Positions 1-9,043 of a stretch of DNA of 64,000 nt are shown piece after piece. Source of the DNA: JAUILA01 sp050289805. Its GTDB lineage: Bacteria; Bacteroidota; Bacteroidia; Cytophagales; Cyclobacteriaceae. Below the pieces are notes generated by a model, which made no database searches, was not told the DNA's origin, and worked only from the letters and a program-made list of their open reading frames with translations. Every line of letters begins with the position of its first letter. Within the stretch, counting starts at the first letter, position 1. Location of the stretch: NCBI GenBank assembly GCA_050289805.1, contig JBNKGL010000007.1:1-64000 (forward strand). Direction: 5' to 3'. The translations under genes and the position numbers were made by a program.

Positions 1-639
1 GAGTATCAGGGCCTGGGATTTCGTATTCTAAAAGTAAAAACGGGGCATGACGTAGATATTGACATTGAGCGAATGGCCCGTTTGCATGAAACCTTTGGGT
101 CCGGAATGTTGGTTAGAGTTGATGCAAATCAGGGTTATACCCGCGACGACCTGATCAAATTTTATGAAAAAACAAGGTCTTTTGGTATTGAACTTATTGA
201 GCAGCCCATCCCCATGCGGGAAATTGATCTGATGAAATCCTTGCCTGTCGAGGTTAAAAATCTGATAGCTGCTGACGAGAGCTTGCAGTCCCCGCGAGAT
301 GCCTTTATCCTGGCGGATTCTCCCTATGCCTGCGGCATATTTAATATAAAGCTGATGAAGTCCGGGGGTATATTCCCCGCACGTCAGATAGCTCAGGTTG
401 CGGAAGTCTCAGGGACAGACTTAATGTGGGGGTGCAATGATGAAAGTGCAACGAGTATATGTGCGGCACTTCATACCGCATTAAGCTTCAGAAATACAAA
501 ATACCTTGATCTCGACGGAAGTCTTGATCTGGTAGTTGATGCTGTAAAAGGAGGGTTTATTATTGAAGATGGTTATATGCGAATAAGCGATGCTCCCGGT
601 CTTGGAGTAGAGCTGCTTCCGGAAGAATTGGCAGGTTAG
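1..639 (+). CDS. L-Ala-D/L-Glu-type dipeptide epimerase (5' end outside the window)
   Basis: Enolase-superfamily enzyme that would interconvert L-Ala-D-Glu and L-Ala-L-Glu, a step in reuse of murein peptides. The reading frame is open from base 1, so the N-terminal capping domain is missing from the window; only the barrel part is seen. Visible motifs are the catalytic KxK (LKVKTG), the three metal-ligand regions VDANQGY, EQP and AADES, the second catalytic lysine in KLMKSGG, and a late DLDG motif (YLDLDGSLDL) that is typical of dipeptide epimerases rather than of mandelate racemases. It converges on a minus-strand cluster with an amidase, an M14 peptidase and D-aminoacylases, which fits murein-peptide use. 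Other dipeptide specificities are possible. Whether it carries an export signal cannot be seen. Confidence 0.85.
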   Translation, partial: EYQGLGFRILKVKTGHDVDIDIERMARLHETFGSGMLVRVDANQGYTRDDLIKFYEKTRSFGIELIEQPIPMREIDLMKSLPVEVKNLIAADESLQSPRDAFILADSPYACGIFNIKLMKSGGIFPARQIAQVAEVSGTDLMWGCNDESATSICAALHTALSFRNTKYLDLDGSLDLVVDAVKGGFIIEDGYMRISDAPGLGVELLPEELAG

Positions 640-677
640 TTTAGGTTAGGTTACCCTATGCTTATCTATAGGGTCAG

Positions 678-710
678 GCCGGTACATACATTGTACCGGC
701 TTTTTTGTTT
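678..710 (+). terminator. Rho-independent terminator after the epimerase
   Basis: Perfect 8-bp stem GCCGGTAC (678-685) and GTACCGGC (693-700) with a 7-base loop, followed by TTTTTTGTTT. It lies 38 bases after the epimerase stop codon. Confidence 0.85.
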
Positions 711-807
711 CTTTCTCTTTTTCTGGTCGTAGGTTCTTACTTAAGGCCTGTCGGTAGGCACGGTGTCATACTAACGACTTAATAAAGAGATTAGGTACAT
801 AAATGGG

Positions 808-834
808 GGATCCTGAGACAAGCTCAGGATGACG
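808..834. repeat. REP-like palindrome
   Basis: An 8-bp inverted repeat ATCCTGAG (810-817) and CTCAGGAT (823-830) around the loop ACAAG, followed by GACG. It sits between two convergent genes. The wording resembles short dispersed intergenic palindromes seen in many bacterial genomes. There is no T-run on either side, so it is a poor terminator. Only one copy was noticed in this window. Confidence 0.5.
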
Positions 835-905
835 TTTGTGAGGAAATGTAATGATATCTATTCAGACTCGTCTCAAGAATCTCAACCCTTTTAGGTCTAT
901 GAGCG

Positions 906-2537
906 CTACGGTTTTGCCTTCTTCACAAATACACCAGGCATTTTTCCGGTATGATTTCCATTTTTGAGTACCTGAACTCCATTTACAAAAACATGTAAAA
1001 CTCCCTCGGCGTAATGATGCGGATCTTCAAATGTGGAGGTATCGCGGATTTCATCCGCATCAAAAAGAACGATATCGGCAAAATATCCTTCGCGAAGAAA
1101 GCCACGCTCTTTTATTCCAAATTTTTCCATGGGCAAACCCGATAATTTTCGAATGGCTTCAGGAAGCGAAATGACCTCCTCTTCGCGTACATACTTTCCA
1201 AGCAGTCGCGCAAAATTTCCATACGTTCGGGGATGAGTCGACTCAAGAACAACATCACCTTCTGCGGCCACGGATCTAGCATCCGAACCGAAACTCATGA
1301 AGGGCAGGTGGATCTTTTTTTGGATATTTTCCTCTGACATCAGGAAATATGCCGCCGAAATATTACCCCCCTCTTCAATTACGAGGTCAACCAGCACCTC
1401 TGCTGGCGGCTTATTGCGCATATTGGCAATTTCGGCCAGGGTTTTCCCCATATAAGCGGAAAGTGAATCATTATCGAAACCAAGAAGAAGAATGTTCTGA
1501 GGATTATCGGCAGCCATGAAAAAATTTTCCCAATCCGTTTCAGGTTGCTGCATTTCCTGAATGACCACATTCCTGATTGAGTCATCCTTCAGCCGATTAA
1601 CCCAGTCTGAATCGGTTCCTTCCTGAACCCAGGGAGGAAAGCACGCACCAACGCCTGTTGATGCCCCTGTATAATTATACATATTTGCCGAAATTTGAAG
1701 ACCTGCAGCATTTGCTGAATCGATCAATTCAATCACTTCCTCCAACTTATACCAGTTCTTCTTACCGGCCGCCTTTAAATGATATACTTCCGCAGGCACA
1801 CCCGCTTCTGCAGCGATATGTATCAATTCCCGTACCCCTTCCAACAGCCCGTCCCCCTCACTTCTCATGTGGGAAATGTACATTCCTCCGAACGGGGAAG
1901 CGGCTTTGGCTAACGCAATAAGTTCATCCGTTTCCGCAAAAAATGCAGGCGGATATATCAATGAGCTCCCTACACCTAATGCTCCTTCTTCCATGGCTTT
2001 CTTCACCAGTGATTGCATTTTTTTTAGCTGTTCCGGGCTGGGGTTCACATCCCCGGAGCCAAGTACATATGTTCTCACTGTTGTGGCACCAACAAATGAA
2101 GCCACATTTGGAGCTATACCGCTCTTTTCAAGTGATCTCATGTTCTCACCAAACCTATTACCCCGCTTTCGCCCTGTTCTTTCAGGGTTATATGGTCCCG
2201 GGGATGATCCTTCTCCGAATACTTCCAATGTAACACCCTGCTTGATATTACTCATGGAGCGTCCATCTGCTTTGAGCGATCTGTATGCCCAGCTAAGTGC
2301 ATTTACGAACCCAGGAGCAACCGCCAGACCCGTGGCATCAATTTCATGCCGCGCCCTCTTCTGAGACAGATCTCCCACTGATTTTATCCTCTTGTGCTTA
2401 ATGCCAATATCCGAGATATATGGCTCATTTCCACTGCCATCGTAAATAGTCCCATTACGAATGATAACATTATAACCCGTACAGGAAGTTATAAAAAAGG
2501 CGATCAGGATCAGCGGACTTAAAATAAATCGACGCAT
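906..2537 (-). CDS. D-aminoacylase-like amidohydrolase lipoprotein lacking the HxH metal motif
   Basis: Lipoprotein of the N-acyl-D-amino-acid deacylase family (543 residues): signal peptide with lipobox ITSC (Cys19), an N-terminal amidohydrolase strand region (YDGSG), then the barrel. Where the neighbouring paralogue has PGFIDMHSHG, this protein has PGFVNALSWA, so the two histidines that normally bind metal are Leu81 and Trp83. Later family motifs are partly kept: SHMRSEGDG, the region VYHLKAAG, and FGSDARS where active relatives have SDG. The gene ends the minus-strand array and starts 7 bases after the paralogue's stop codon. It may be a binding or regulatory paralogue, use an altered metal site (a Glu in VFGEG lies near the usual bridging-ligand position), or act on another substrate. 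Confidence 0.8.
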   Translation of the reverse strand: MRRFILSPLILIAFFITSCTGYNVIIRNGTIYDGSGNEPYISDIGIKHKRIKSVGDLSQKRARHEIDATGLAVAPGFVNALSWAYRSLKADGRSMSNIKQGVTLEVFGEGSSPGPYNPERTGRKRGNRFGENMRSLEKSGIAPNVASFVGATTVRTYVLGSGDVNPSPEQLKKMQSLVKKAMEEGALGVGSSLIYPPAFFAETDELIALAKAASPFGGMYISHMRSEGDGLLEGVRELIHIAAEAGVPAEVYHLKAAGKKNWYKLEEVIELIDSANAAGLQISANMYNYTGASTGVGACFPPWVQEGTDSDWVNRLKDDSIRNVVIQEMQQPETDWENFFMAADNPQNILLLGFDNDSLSAYMGKTLAEIANMRNKPPAEVLVDLVIEEGGNISAAYFLMSEENIQKKIHLPFMSFGSDARSVAAEGDVVLESTHPRTYGNFARLLGKYVREEEVISLPEAIRKLSGLPMEKFGIKERGFLREGYFADIVLFDADEIRDTSTFEDPHHYAEGVLHVFVNGVQVLKNGNHTGKMPGVFVKKAKP

Positions 2538-2544
2538 AGGATTT

Positions 2545-4080
2545 CTACTTATTTTCAGGCAATAAAAAATTGCCCTTCAGGGGAAGGACAATGTGATCAT
2601 TCTCACGTGCTATTTCTCCATTGACAATAACAAAATCAAAACCGGTCGCCAGTTCGAAAGGATTTTGATAATCGGCAGTTTCCTTCACTTTCAATGGGTC
2701 AAAGATGATCAGATCAGCCACATTGCCGGGTGTAATCCGGCCGCGGTCACGCAGTCCCAGGATATCTGCCGGATATGAGGTCATTTTACGAACAGCCTCC
2801 TCTACTGGAAGAATTTGCCGATCTACCACAAATGTTTCGATTATCCTTGCGAAGGTGCCATGGCCGCGGGGATGAAATCCGGTAGGGCTGCCATCGGAGC
2901 AGATGGCAATGAGTGAGTCCTTCAAAAGCGATTCCTGAAGTGTCTCATCCATGACGAAGTAAGCCGCAGCAACTCCCTGGGGACCAATGGAATCTATCAG
3001 GATATCCTGGAAAGGAATTCCCATTTCACTCTCCAAATCGGCAAGTGTCTTTCCGGCATATGGCAATGTTCCAAACAGTGTTGCCTCCGGTCCATTTCGG
3101 GATGTTACTTTATTTACAAGGAATTCTTCAAGCTCAGCGCGCCTGTTCCGCTTTGCCATTTCAAATTGTTCACTAGTCTTCGACCAGTCCGGAAACAGGA
3201 TTGATATTCCCGTATAACTGGCCGTATAGGGATACAAATCTGCGGTGATCGGGATACCGCTGGTACGAATGTCATGGAGCAGATCCAGGATTTCTGCCGC
3301 CCTTTCTGCGCCTTTGCCATAAACTGACTTCAAATGTGAAATGTGTATCTGGCAAAATTTTCCCTGATCGGCCAATTCACGGATCGACGAAAAAAGTGCC
3401 GTATCATCTTCATTCCGCATGTGGCTCATAATCATTTTACCGTTTTCCCCAACTATTTTTGCAAGGGAAATGAGTTCGTCTCCGCTGGCGTACAGACCAG
3501 GTGAATATTCCAGACCTGTTGACATACCAAATGTTACAGTCAGCTGTTTTTGAAGAATTCGCTGAATTGAATCCATTTGCTGCGGACTAACCTGTTCAGT
3601 TGAAATTCCGGCCAGATCCCTGAGTGTTCCATGGCCAACAAACATCACGATATTAGGCCCAAACCCCTCCTTACCCACTTCCATCATCCAATCCTCCAGA
3701 TTATAAACCTGCGGACTGGAACCATCCTGGCCCAGTACGATCGTTGTGACTCCCATCGCAAGGAAATTTTCAAACTCAGGTGTCTTTTCAGGCCTTCCAT
3801 GGGAATGCATATCAATGAATCCCGGTGATACAATCCGGCCCTGTGCATCGATCGTTCGTTTAATATCGATATCTGGTATAGGATCAGCCGATATGGAAAG
3901 TATTTTGCCGTCTGCAACCGCCACATTACCCCTGAAAGGTTTGCTTCCTGTTCCATCCACAATCAGTGCATTGGAAATATATACATCAACCCGCTGCCCC
4001 GGCTGGTCGGGTTCACGGGAATTACACCCCAGCAGTATGAGAATTATAAGTACGTTCAGCCTGTAAATATTACCTTTCAA
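2545..4080 (-). CDS. N-acyl-D-amino-acid deacylase family lipoprotein
   Basis: Amidohydrolase expected to remove the acyl group from N-acyl-D-amino acids. It starts with a signal peptide and lipobox LLGC (Cys19), so it should be membrane-anchored outside the cytoplasm. The metal motif HxH is intact (PGFIDMHSHG, His92 and His94), with further ligand regions SHMRNEDD and ISHLK and the late aspartate in CSDGSPTGFHPRGHG. The Cys of classical D-aminoacylases (NCG) is replaced in GQDGSS. There is no ATG before the signal peptide; a TTG at 4080 giving MKGNIYRLN is preferred, with another TTG at 4086. The start overlaps the end of the M14 gene by 11 bases, which suggests coupled translation. Confidence 0.85.
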   Translation of the reverse strand: MKGNIYRLNVLIILILLGCNSREPDQPGQRVDVYISNALIVDGTGSKPFRGNVAVADGKILSISADPIPDIDIKRTIDAQGRIVSPGFIDMHSHGRPEKTPEFENFLAMGVTTIVLGQDGSSPQVYNLEDWMMEVGKEGFGPNIVMFVGHGTLRDLAGISTEQVSPQQMDSIQRILQKQLTVTFGMSTGLEYSPGLYASGDELISLAKIVGENGKMIMSHMRNEDDTALFSSIRELADQGKFCQIHISHLKSVYGKGAERAAEILDLLHDIRTSGIPITADLYPYTASYTGISILFPDWSKTSEQFEMAKRNRRAELEEFLVNKVTSRNGPEATLFGTLPYAGKTLADLESEMGIPFQDILIDSIGPQGVAAAYFVMDETLQESLLKDSLIAICSDGSPTGFHPRGHGTFARIIETFVVDRQILPVEEAVRKMTSYPADILGLRDRGRITPGNVADLIIFDPLKVKETADYQNPFELATGFDFVIVNGEIARENDHIVLPLKGNFLLPENK

Positions 4081-5539
4081 GGACAAGAGTATTAATGATT
4101 TGATGATATTTATTATTAGTCAGATCAACCATAAATCCATTGATAATAGCAAATAAGTACCGGTCTTGATTCCTGAGGAAAAAAGTCGCCTGATCATCCG
4201 GCGCAAATTCAGGTGAAGGCTCAAATGACATATCGACAAGGTGCAGCGGAAACTTGTTTTCACGAGTTTCAGGTTTTTCGTTCAATGCAACGTAGCCATA
4301 GCCACTTTTCAGCAATGCGATCACATCAAGTTCTGAAAGGTCTTTTGATGATTTATTAAATGCGTACACTTTGCCTGGAACTAATTCCAATCCATTGGCA
4401 TCAAATAGCTCATAGCCGTAATATGTTGACAGATCCCCAATATCCTCAATGGTTGATTCATAAAAGAATGTCCTGTGATCATCGTGATCGATCTCCTTCC
4501 TGTTGATACCTATATCAAGCAAATATGAATTCCCGTCTAGTTTATAACGAACTTCAGAGATCTTGAGATCGAAGATCTTCTGCGCATTTTCAGGAATTTT
4601 TTCATAGTCTGCTACAGACTCTTTCAAATAGCTGTCATCCGCAATAGACCACAGGGCATCAAGGATCGCCATATAGTTCAGTTTCCGAATAAACTGTTTT
4701 TCACGATCATCAGGATAACCTCCCGATTCAATAAGTATTGTACTTGTTCCCCATTTTTGAATATTATCTCCAAAGGCCCGTATCTCAAAATCATCGGAAT
4801 AACGGCCAACATGGCCTGCTGCATATTTCTGCAATAGTTTATTGAAACGTACGATCACCTGCATCGCCCGGGAGCGAACCTGATTAATGTCCTTCTCCTG
4901 GTTAAATGCGGGAGCCAGCACAGAAATGCTGGCTGGTTTTGGTGTTCCTTCTACATTATAATACCTGCTCTGATCGTGCAGGTTGAATCCAAAGTCTGCA
5001 TTCAGACTATCACGAACAGATTGGAGTAAACGACCTTCCGGAGTCTGCAAACGCAAGGCATCCCGGTTTATATCGATATTCAACGCATTGCGCCGCTGAT
5101 GAAGTTCGGCCCCATCCGGATTCAGCATTGGTATAAAATGTATCGAAAGTCGACCCCTGAGCATTTTCTTAATATCAGGAAGAATTTCGTCATCATCCAG
5201 AAAATTGAAAATATCAAAAAGCGCCTGGGTGGCTGTTGATTCATCTCCATGCATCTGCGACCATAAAAGAACATTTACAGGGCCCGTTCCGTAACTCACC
5301 ATGGAAATCGGTTTGCCTTTAACGGACTCACCAATCACGCTCACTTCAAATTTATCATTGTCATTCAACCTTGAAAGAAGGGGATTTATATCTTCCTGTT
5401 TGATTCTCCTTTTACTCAATTCTGGTTCCCTAAATTGAGAATAAGACTGATTTAAAATTTCATGCATAGGATTCGTCTGACTAAACGCAGTTGTCGATAG
5501 AAATATGAGATTAAAAAAAAGTAAATTATATATTTTCAT
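4070..5539 (-). CDS. Secreted M14-family zinc carboxypeptidase
   Basis: Exported metallopeptidase of 489 residues with a cleavable signal peptide (about residues 1-20, ending in AFSQ). The zinc site is complete: HGDE gives His97 and Glu100, LHDQ gives His188, and the catalytic glutamate is Glu271 in IESGGYPDD; INRDA lies where substrate-binding residues occur in the family. The C-terminal 190 residues form an extra beta-rich region. M14 enzymes include gamma-D-Glu-diaminopimelate peptidases such as MpaA, whose gene in E. coli neighbours the L-Ala-D/L-Glu epimerase gene; the epimerase and AmpD-like amidase nearby make that specificity a reasonable guess, not a demonstrated one. It starts 3 bases after the amidase stop codon. 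Confidence 0.88.
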   Translation of the reverse strand: MKIYNLLFFNLIFLSTTAFSQTNPMHEILNQSYSQFREPELSKRRIKQEDINPLLSRLNDNDKFEVSVIGESVKGKPISMVSYGTGPVNVLLWSQMHGDESTATQALFDIFNFLDDDEILPDIKKMLRGRLSIHFIPMLNPDGAELHQRRNALNIDINRDALRLQTPEGRLLQSVRDSLNADFGFNLHDQSRYYNVEGTPKPASISVLAPAFNQEKDINQVRSRAMQVIVRFNKLLQKYAAGHVGRYSDDFEIRAFGDNIQKWGTSTILIESGGYPDDREKQFIRKLNYMAILDALWSIADDSYLKESVADYEKIPENAQKIFDLKISEVRYKLDGNSYLLDIGINRKEIDHDDHRTFFYESTIEDIGDLSTYYGYELFDANGLELVPGKVYAFNKSSKDLSELDVIALLKSGYGYVALNEKPETRENKFPLHLVDMSFEPSPEFAPDDQATFFLRNQDRYLFAIINGFMVDLTNNKYHQIINTLVLER

Positions 5540-5542
5540 TTG

Positions 5543-6196
5543 TTATTGCGGCAAATCTTTAAATCCTCTATCCTGAAGGGCCTGGCGAAGTGAAATCATA
5601 AATTTTTCGCCTGGATCCGTTTTTACAGTTCTGTATCCTTCATCTATTTCTTTCCATAACGGATGATCTTCAAACCGTGTGTATTCATAATGACCTATCA
5701 TGTATTCCAATTCATAAATGTCATCCAGTTTTTTGATCAACCTGATATTGGATTCAAGCTGTTCTTCAGTAAGAGGTGTATCCCCGGTACCGCCTACATT
5801 TTCAATACCTATCGCGCAGTGGTTCAATCCTATTACATGACGTGCCATTAACGTATCGGGCATGAGGTGATAGACAGTTCCATCCCTGTCTACCAGGTAA
5901 TGGGCTGAAACATTCAGACTGCCCGCTCCCGCGATTTCCGGTCTTGAATCAGGAAGTGTGGATGAAGAAAAAGCTTCAAACGATTTTTCCAGTGTTGGGA
6001 TTTGTGTCCAGTGAACGACTACCATCCGTGGATTAATGGTCGGTATTATTTGGTGAATCCCATAGCGCTCTTTCAAATATTCAAGCGTTAGTTCCTTTCG
6101 CTCTGCTCCAAATTCTATGGGCCTTTCAATGATCTCAAATCGACTGCACCCGGAGACCAGTATGATTGAAAGTAGGAGGATGATTCTTCTCGACAT
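5543..6196 (-). CDS. N-acetylmuramoyl-L-alanine amidase lipoprotein (AmpD-like, Amidase_2)
   Basis: Predicted to cut the bond between N-acetylmuramic acid and L-Ala of peptidoglycan fragments. A lipobox VSGC (Cys17) follows a short signal peptide, so unlike cytoplasmic AmpD it is lipid-anchored, probably in the periplasm. Zinc-site residues visible are His62 in VVHWTQ, His169 in IGHYEY and Asp194 in KTDPGEKF, with Lys192 in the usual catalytic place. The ATG at 6196 (MSRRIILLL) is chosen over a TTG six codons upstream because it gives a clean signal peptide. It is the first gene of the tight group amidase, M14 peptidase and two deacylases; a candidate promoter lies just upstream. Confidence 0.88.
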   Translation of the reverse strand: MSRRIILLLSIILVSGCSRFEIIERPIEFGAERKELTLEYLKERYGIHQIIPTINPRMVVVHWTQIPTLEKSFEAFSSSTLPDSRPEIAGAGSLNVSAHYLVDRDGTVYHLMPDTLMARHVIGLNHCAIGIENVGGTGDTPLTEEQLESNIRLIKKLDDIYELEYMIGHYEYTRFEDHPLWKEIDEGYRTVKTDPGEKFMISLRQALQDRGFKDLPQ

Positions 6197-6211
6197 AATT
6201 GATTGATTAAT

Positions 6212-6219
6212 CAAGTATA
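6212..6219 (-). promoter_or_regulatory. Candidate -7 element for the amidase group
   Basis: On the minus strand TATACTTG differs by one base from the Bacteroidota -7 consensus TAnnTTTG and lies 15 bases before the amidase ATG. No convincing -33 TTTG was found at the expected spacing, so this is tentative. The 138-base gap here is the largest between genes in this minus-strand array. Confidence 0.3.
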
Positions 6220-6334
6220 ATTAAGTCAGAGCTGAACAGAAAATGGTCAAAGTTTTTTCTCAGTATGCCCCAATATCCTGAACCAGAAGACTATAGCGTT
6301 ACCATTACGTCAAATCATAGTCAAAAATCACCCG

Positions 6335-7927
6335 TCACCTGGCTATTTCCAGGTTGAAAGTATCGGAGATGAATTTTCTGGTTCCATCGGGCATGATCAA
6401 TTCGCCGAATAACCTGTAATTACCATTGAGGTCAGAATCCTGTAAAAGTATTTGTCTTGGCTGATTTGGATAGAAACGGAAGGATGGATCCCAAAGTAAT
6501 ACGGGGCGAAGATCAGGTGTATCTTTAGGAACGACACCTGAAACGTCCTGAACAAGGTCACTTATCCCGGGAATCACGGGTAACTGATTTAGCTTTTCTG
6601 AAATAGGATTTGCCACTTCCTTCTTTAGCTTGATACTAAGAACACCAAACCGGCCCAATGTACCGAAACGTCGAAGACGATCGATTGAATTGAACACATG
6701 TACTACCTCAACATCCTGAACAGGCATGTCAATGAGCGAATCAATTTCAAACGTGGGAACCCCATTAATCAGGATAAAGGGAGATTCTGAATATCGAAAT
6801 CCAGAATTTGAAGGAGACAACCTCACTTCATATTTTCCATCCCTGCGGATTACCTGTGACTTGGGAACGATGCTGGCCAGCAATTCACGAAGTGTCGCGA
6901 TACCCTCGTATCGGTCCGGAAATGTTGAAGAGTCCGGCGTTCGGTCATATTCCTCTTCCAGGAGCGAAACAACCTGATCATTCTGATTTCGATAGACCTG
7001 GTCAATGAATTTTCGGATTCGTTTATTCTCAAGGATTTCCTGAATTTCAGTATTGAACGGCACGGAGTTGTCAAAAGAGGAAAATACCGGTTTGTTTCGG
7101 GAGGTTATATCAATATCTATTTCCTTCAGTCTTGAACCATCCTGGGCGAACTGGTAGGCATATACAGGTCCACTGCCATAATGCTCCCGAAGTCCCTTCA
7201 TCATTTGCTCTTCATCAGCAAGATAGTATTCCTCGACTACCGCCTGATCAAGAAAATAGAATGAGACGCGAGAATTGGGATGATCAGATACCAACTTGAG
7301 ATCAAATTCCAGGTTTGATTCTTCCCGCCGGGTGGTTCTAACCACTTTACCCTTTGAAGGTGCTGTATCCAATTTTTCATTGTATACTTTAACTACTCCA
7401 ATACCCGGCACACCTACTTCCGGATTAATTGGTTTTAAAGAATATTCCATCCGTGCGTCGGTTCTGCCAAGTACACCTGAAACAGTACCGTTAACCGTTA
7501 ACTGATCTATTCCTGCAGCTAAATCGGCATTGTCAGGAGCTATGGAAGAAGAGAATATTGAAGGGTTGTAGACATAGAAATTTACTTCCGTCTGATTATC
7601 AGCCCCAGGCAAAAAGGCGACAAATTTCAATACCCCGGTTTCAAGGTCGATTGGTAAATATACAGCTCCGCTTTTGTCCAGATCTGTGATCAGGAAACGT
7701 TCTGCAGAAAGGATCTGACCATTATGTGAAACCAGATATGCACTAATCAGGTGTCTTCCTGCTACCGGAGCGCCATTTTCATCAACGGGTACTATCTGAA
7801 CACGTAATAAATCACCCGATACGTACAGCATGGATTCACTGTAAACATCAAGATGATCCACCTGTTGCCCGGAAAGGCTCTGAATGCTGAAAAATAAACA
7901 GATATATAGCGTTATAAAATTTTTCAT
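6335..7927 (-). CDS. Exported MG2/plug-like protein of a TonB-DUF4249 locus, function unknown
   Basis: Exported protein of 530 residues with signal peptide (about 1-20, ending SLSGQ). The N-terminal part (VSGDLLRVQIVPVDENGAPV) resembles the macroglobulin MG2 fold found in Bacteroidota surface proteins. Near residues 385-440 there is a stretch like the plug of TonB receptors (ILINGVPTFEID, then a GRFGVLSIKLKK end), but no beta-barrel follows. It may be a periplasmic or outer-membrane partner of the receptor upstream. The ATG at 7927 is chosen over the GTG at 7939: it starts 2 bases after the stop codon of the DUF4249 gene, so the two are almost certainly co-transcribed. No catalytic motif was recognised. 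Confidence 0.65.
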   Translation of the reverse strand: MKNFITLYICLFFSIQSLSGQQVDHLDVYSESMLYVSGDLLRVQIVPVDENGAPVAGRHLISAYLVSHNGQILSAERFLITDLDKSGAVYLPIDLETGVLKFVAFLPGADNQTEVNFYVYNPSIFSSSIAPDNADLAAGIDQLTVNGTVSGVLGRTDARMEYSLKPINPEVGVPGIGVVKVYNEKLDTAPSKGKVVRTTRREESNLEFDLKLVSDHPNSRVSFYFLDQAVVEEYYLADEEQMMKGLREHYGSGPVYAYQFAQDGSRLKEIDIDITSRNKPVFSSFDNSVPFNTEIQEILENKRIRKFIDQVYRNQNDQVVSLLEEEYDRTPDSSTFPDRYEGIATLRELLASIVPKSQVIRRDGKYEVRLSPSNSGFRYSESPFILINGVPTFEIDSLIDMPVQDVEVVHVFNSIDRLRRFGTLGRFGVLSIKLKKEVANPISEKLNQLPVIPGISDLVQDVSGVVPKDTPDLRPVLLWDPSFRFYPNQPRQILLQDSDLNGNYRLFGELIMPDGTRKFISDTFNLEIAR

Positions 7928-7928
7928 A

Positions 7929-9038
7929 TCAATACTCACGCCACCAGGATGGCTTCTGATTTGTTATAGATGTATGTCCGCCAGCGTAATCCAGGCAATT
8001 TGAACATCCACGTGGTGGAATAAATGGAACGCCCGGAACTGGTTCACAAGGATCCGGGAATGTTAAATTATAGGGTAATTCCGACATATTAATAAACCAG
8101 CGCTTTACCGATTCATGAGCTACCATGAAATATCCTGAGACTTTTTCCTCCGGATCATTGATGTTTCGAATATTTGAGGTGAGCGGAAAAGGAGGAGGGT
8201 CAAATATACCTCCGCCACTTTGCTGTTGAAGCGCCAGTTCTTCCCAGAACGCATAAGCATCTGGTGATAATGAATATTGAATAATCAATGCTGTGAAATC
8301 ATATTCAACCCGATCATTATCATCCGTTTCAAGAAAGAAAAGGGTTTCATCATAGCCCCCCGCCCGGTCTTCACGAACATTGATTTTTTGAAAATAGAAT
8401 TTATTGGTAATGTAACATGTCTTGTTTGGATTACCAGTGTTTAGCATGGAGGATTCAAAAACCCATCCCGGAACGACTTTCCAACGATAATAATAGGTTT
8501 TATTATCATTATGCTCCGGTAAACTGACAGCCAGCCGAACCCCGCGCTGTTCCACTATCGAAGTCTGATCACGAACCTGGATTTCCTTAATGCGGGTTTC
8601 ATTGAAAGCACTAAGCTGTGATATCTGCGGAGAATCATATAATTCATCCTCTTCGGAGACATACGTTTCCCCGGAGGCCAACTGAATCTCAAGATGATAT
8701 TTAACTCCGGAAATAACCCTGAAATTATCAAAAGGAATTTCATAGCGCTGAGTTTCCGGATTCCATAAATATTGGATAATATCGCCGTCAGAACTTATCA
8801 ATTGAACATTGGCATCACTTATTGTTTCGTTATACTCATTGATTACCTCCCGTGTCCAGCTCAGTGAAACATAAAATCGCTCTGCCGGACCGGGAAATGA
8901 TTGCCGGTCCACATAAGAATTATTTGTAACTAATCCCTCAACTACCAGTCGACGGGGCTCCTCACCTGTCTCAAAATCGATTGGTTCTATACAGCTGCTC
9001 ATCAACAACAGAGAAAAAATGAAATATATGGTTTTCAT
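7929..9038 (-). CDS. DUF4249 family lipoprotein, copy 2
   Basis: Lipoprotein with lipobox MSSC followed by IEPIDFETGEE, the usual start of DUF4249 proteins, which are encoded next to TonB-dependent receptors in Bacteroidota and have no settled function. It is closely related along its whole length to the gene just upstream, for example in the shared blocks RQSFPGPAERFYVSL, NPNKTCYITNK and LALQQQSGGGIFDPPPFPL. Cysteine pairs near the C terminus (CSNC) recur in the other copy as CGNC and may form a disulfide or metal site. The start is the ATG at 9038, 5 bases after the stop of copy 1; the longer frame would add residues before a good signal peptide. Confidence 0.85.
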   Translation of the reverse strand: MKTIYFIFSLLLMSSCIEPIDFETGEEPRRLVVEGLVTNNSYVDRQSFPGPAERFYVSLSWTREVINEYNETISDANVQLISSDGDIIQYLWNPETQRYEIPFDNFRVISGVKYHLEIQLASGETYVSEEDELYDSPQISQLSAFNETRIKEIQVRDQTSIVEQRGVRLAVSLPEHNDNKTYYYRWKVVPGWVFESSMLNTGNPNKTCYITNKFYFQKINVREDRAGGYDETLFFLETDDNDRVEYDFTALIIQYSLSPDAYAFWEELALQQQSGGGIFDPPPFPLTSNIRNINDPEEKVSGYFMVAHESVKRWFINMSELPYNLTFPDPCEPVPGVPFIPPRGCSNCLDYAGGHTSITNQKPSWWREY

Positions 9039-9043
9039 CCTGA

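Noticed and set aside
1867..2364. 165-codon open frame on the plus strand inside the deacylase paralogue
   Set aside because: It lies fully antisense to a clear amidohydrolase gene and its protein has no recognisable fold; it is a shadow of the codon pattern.
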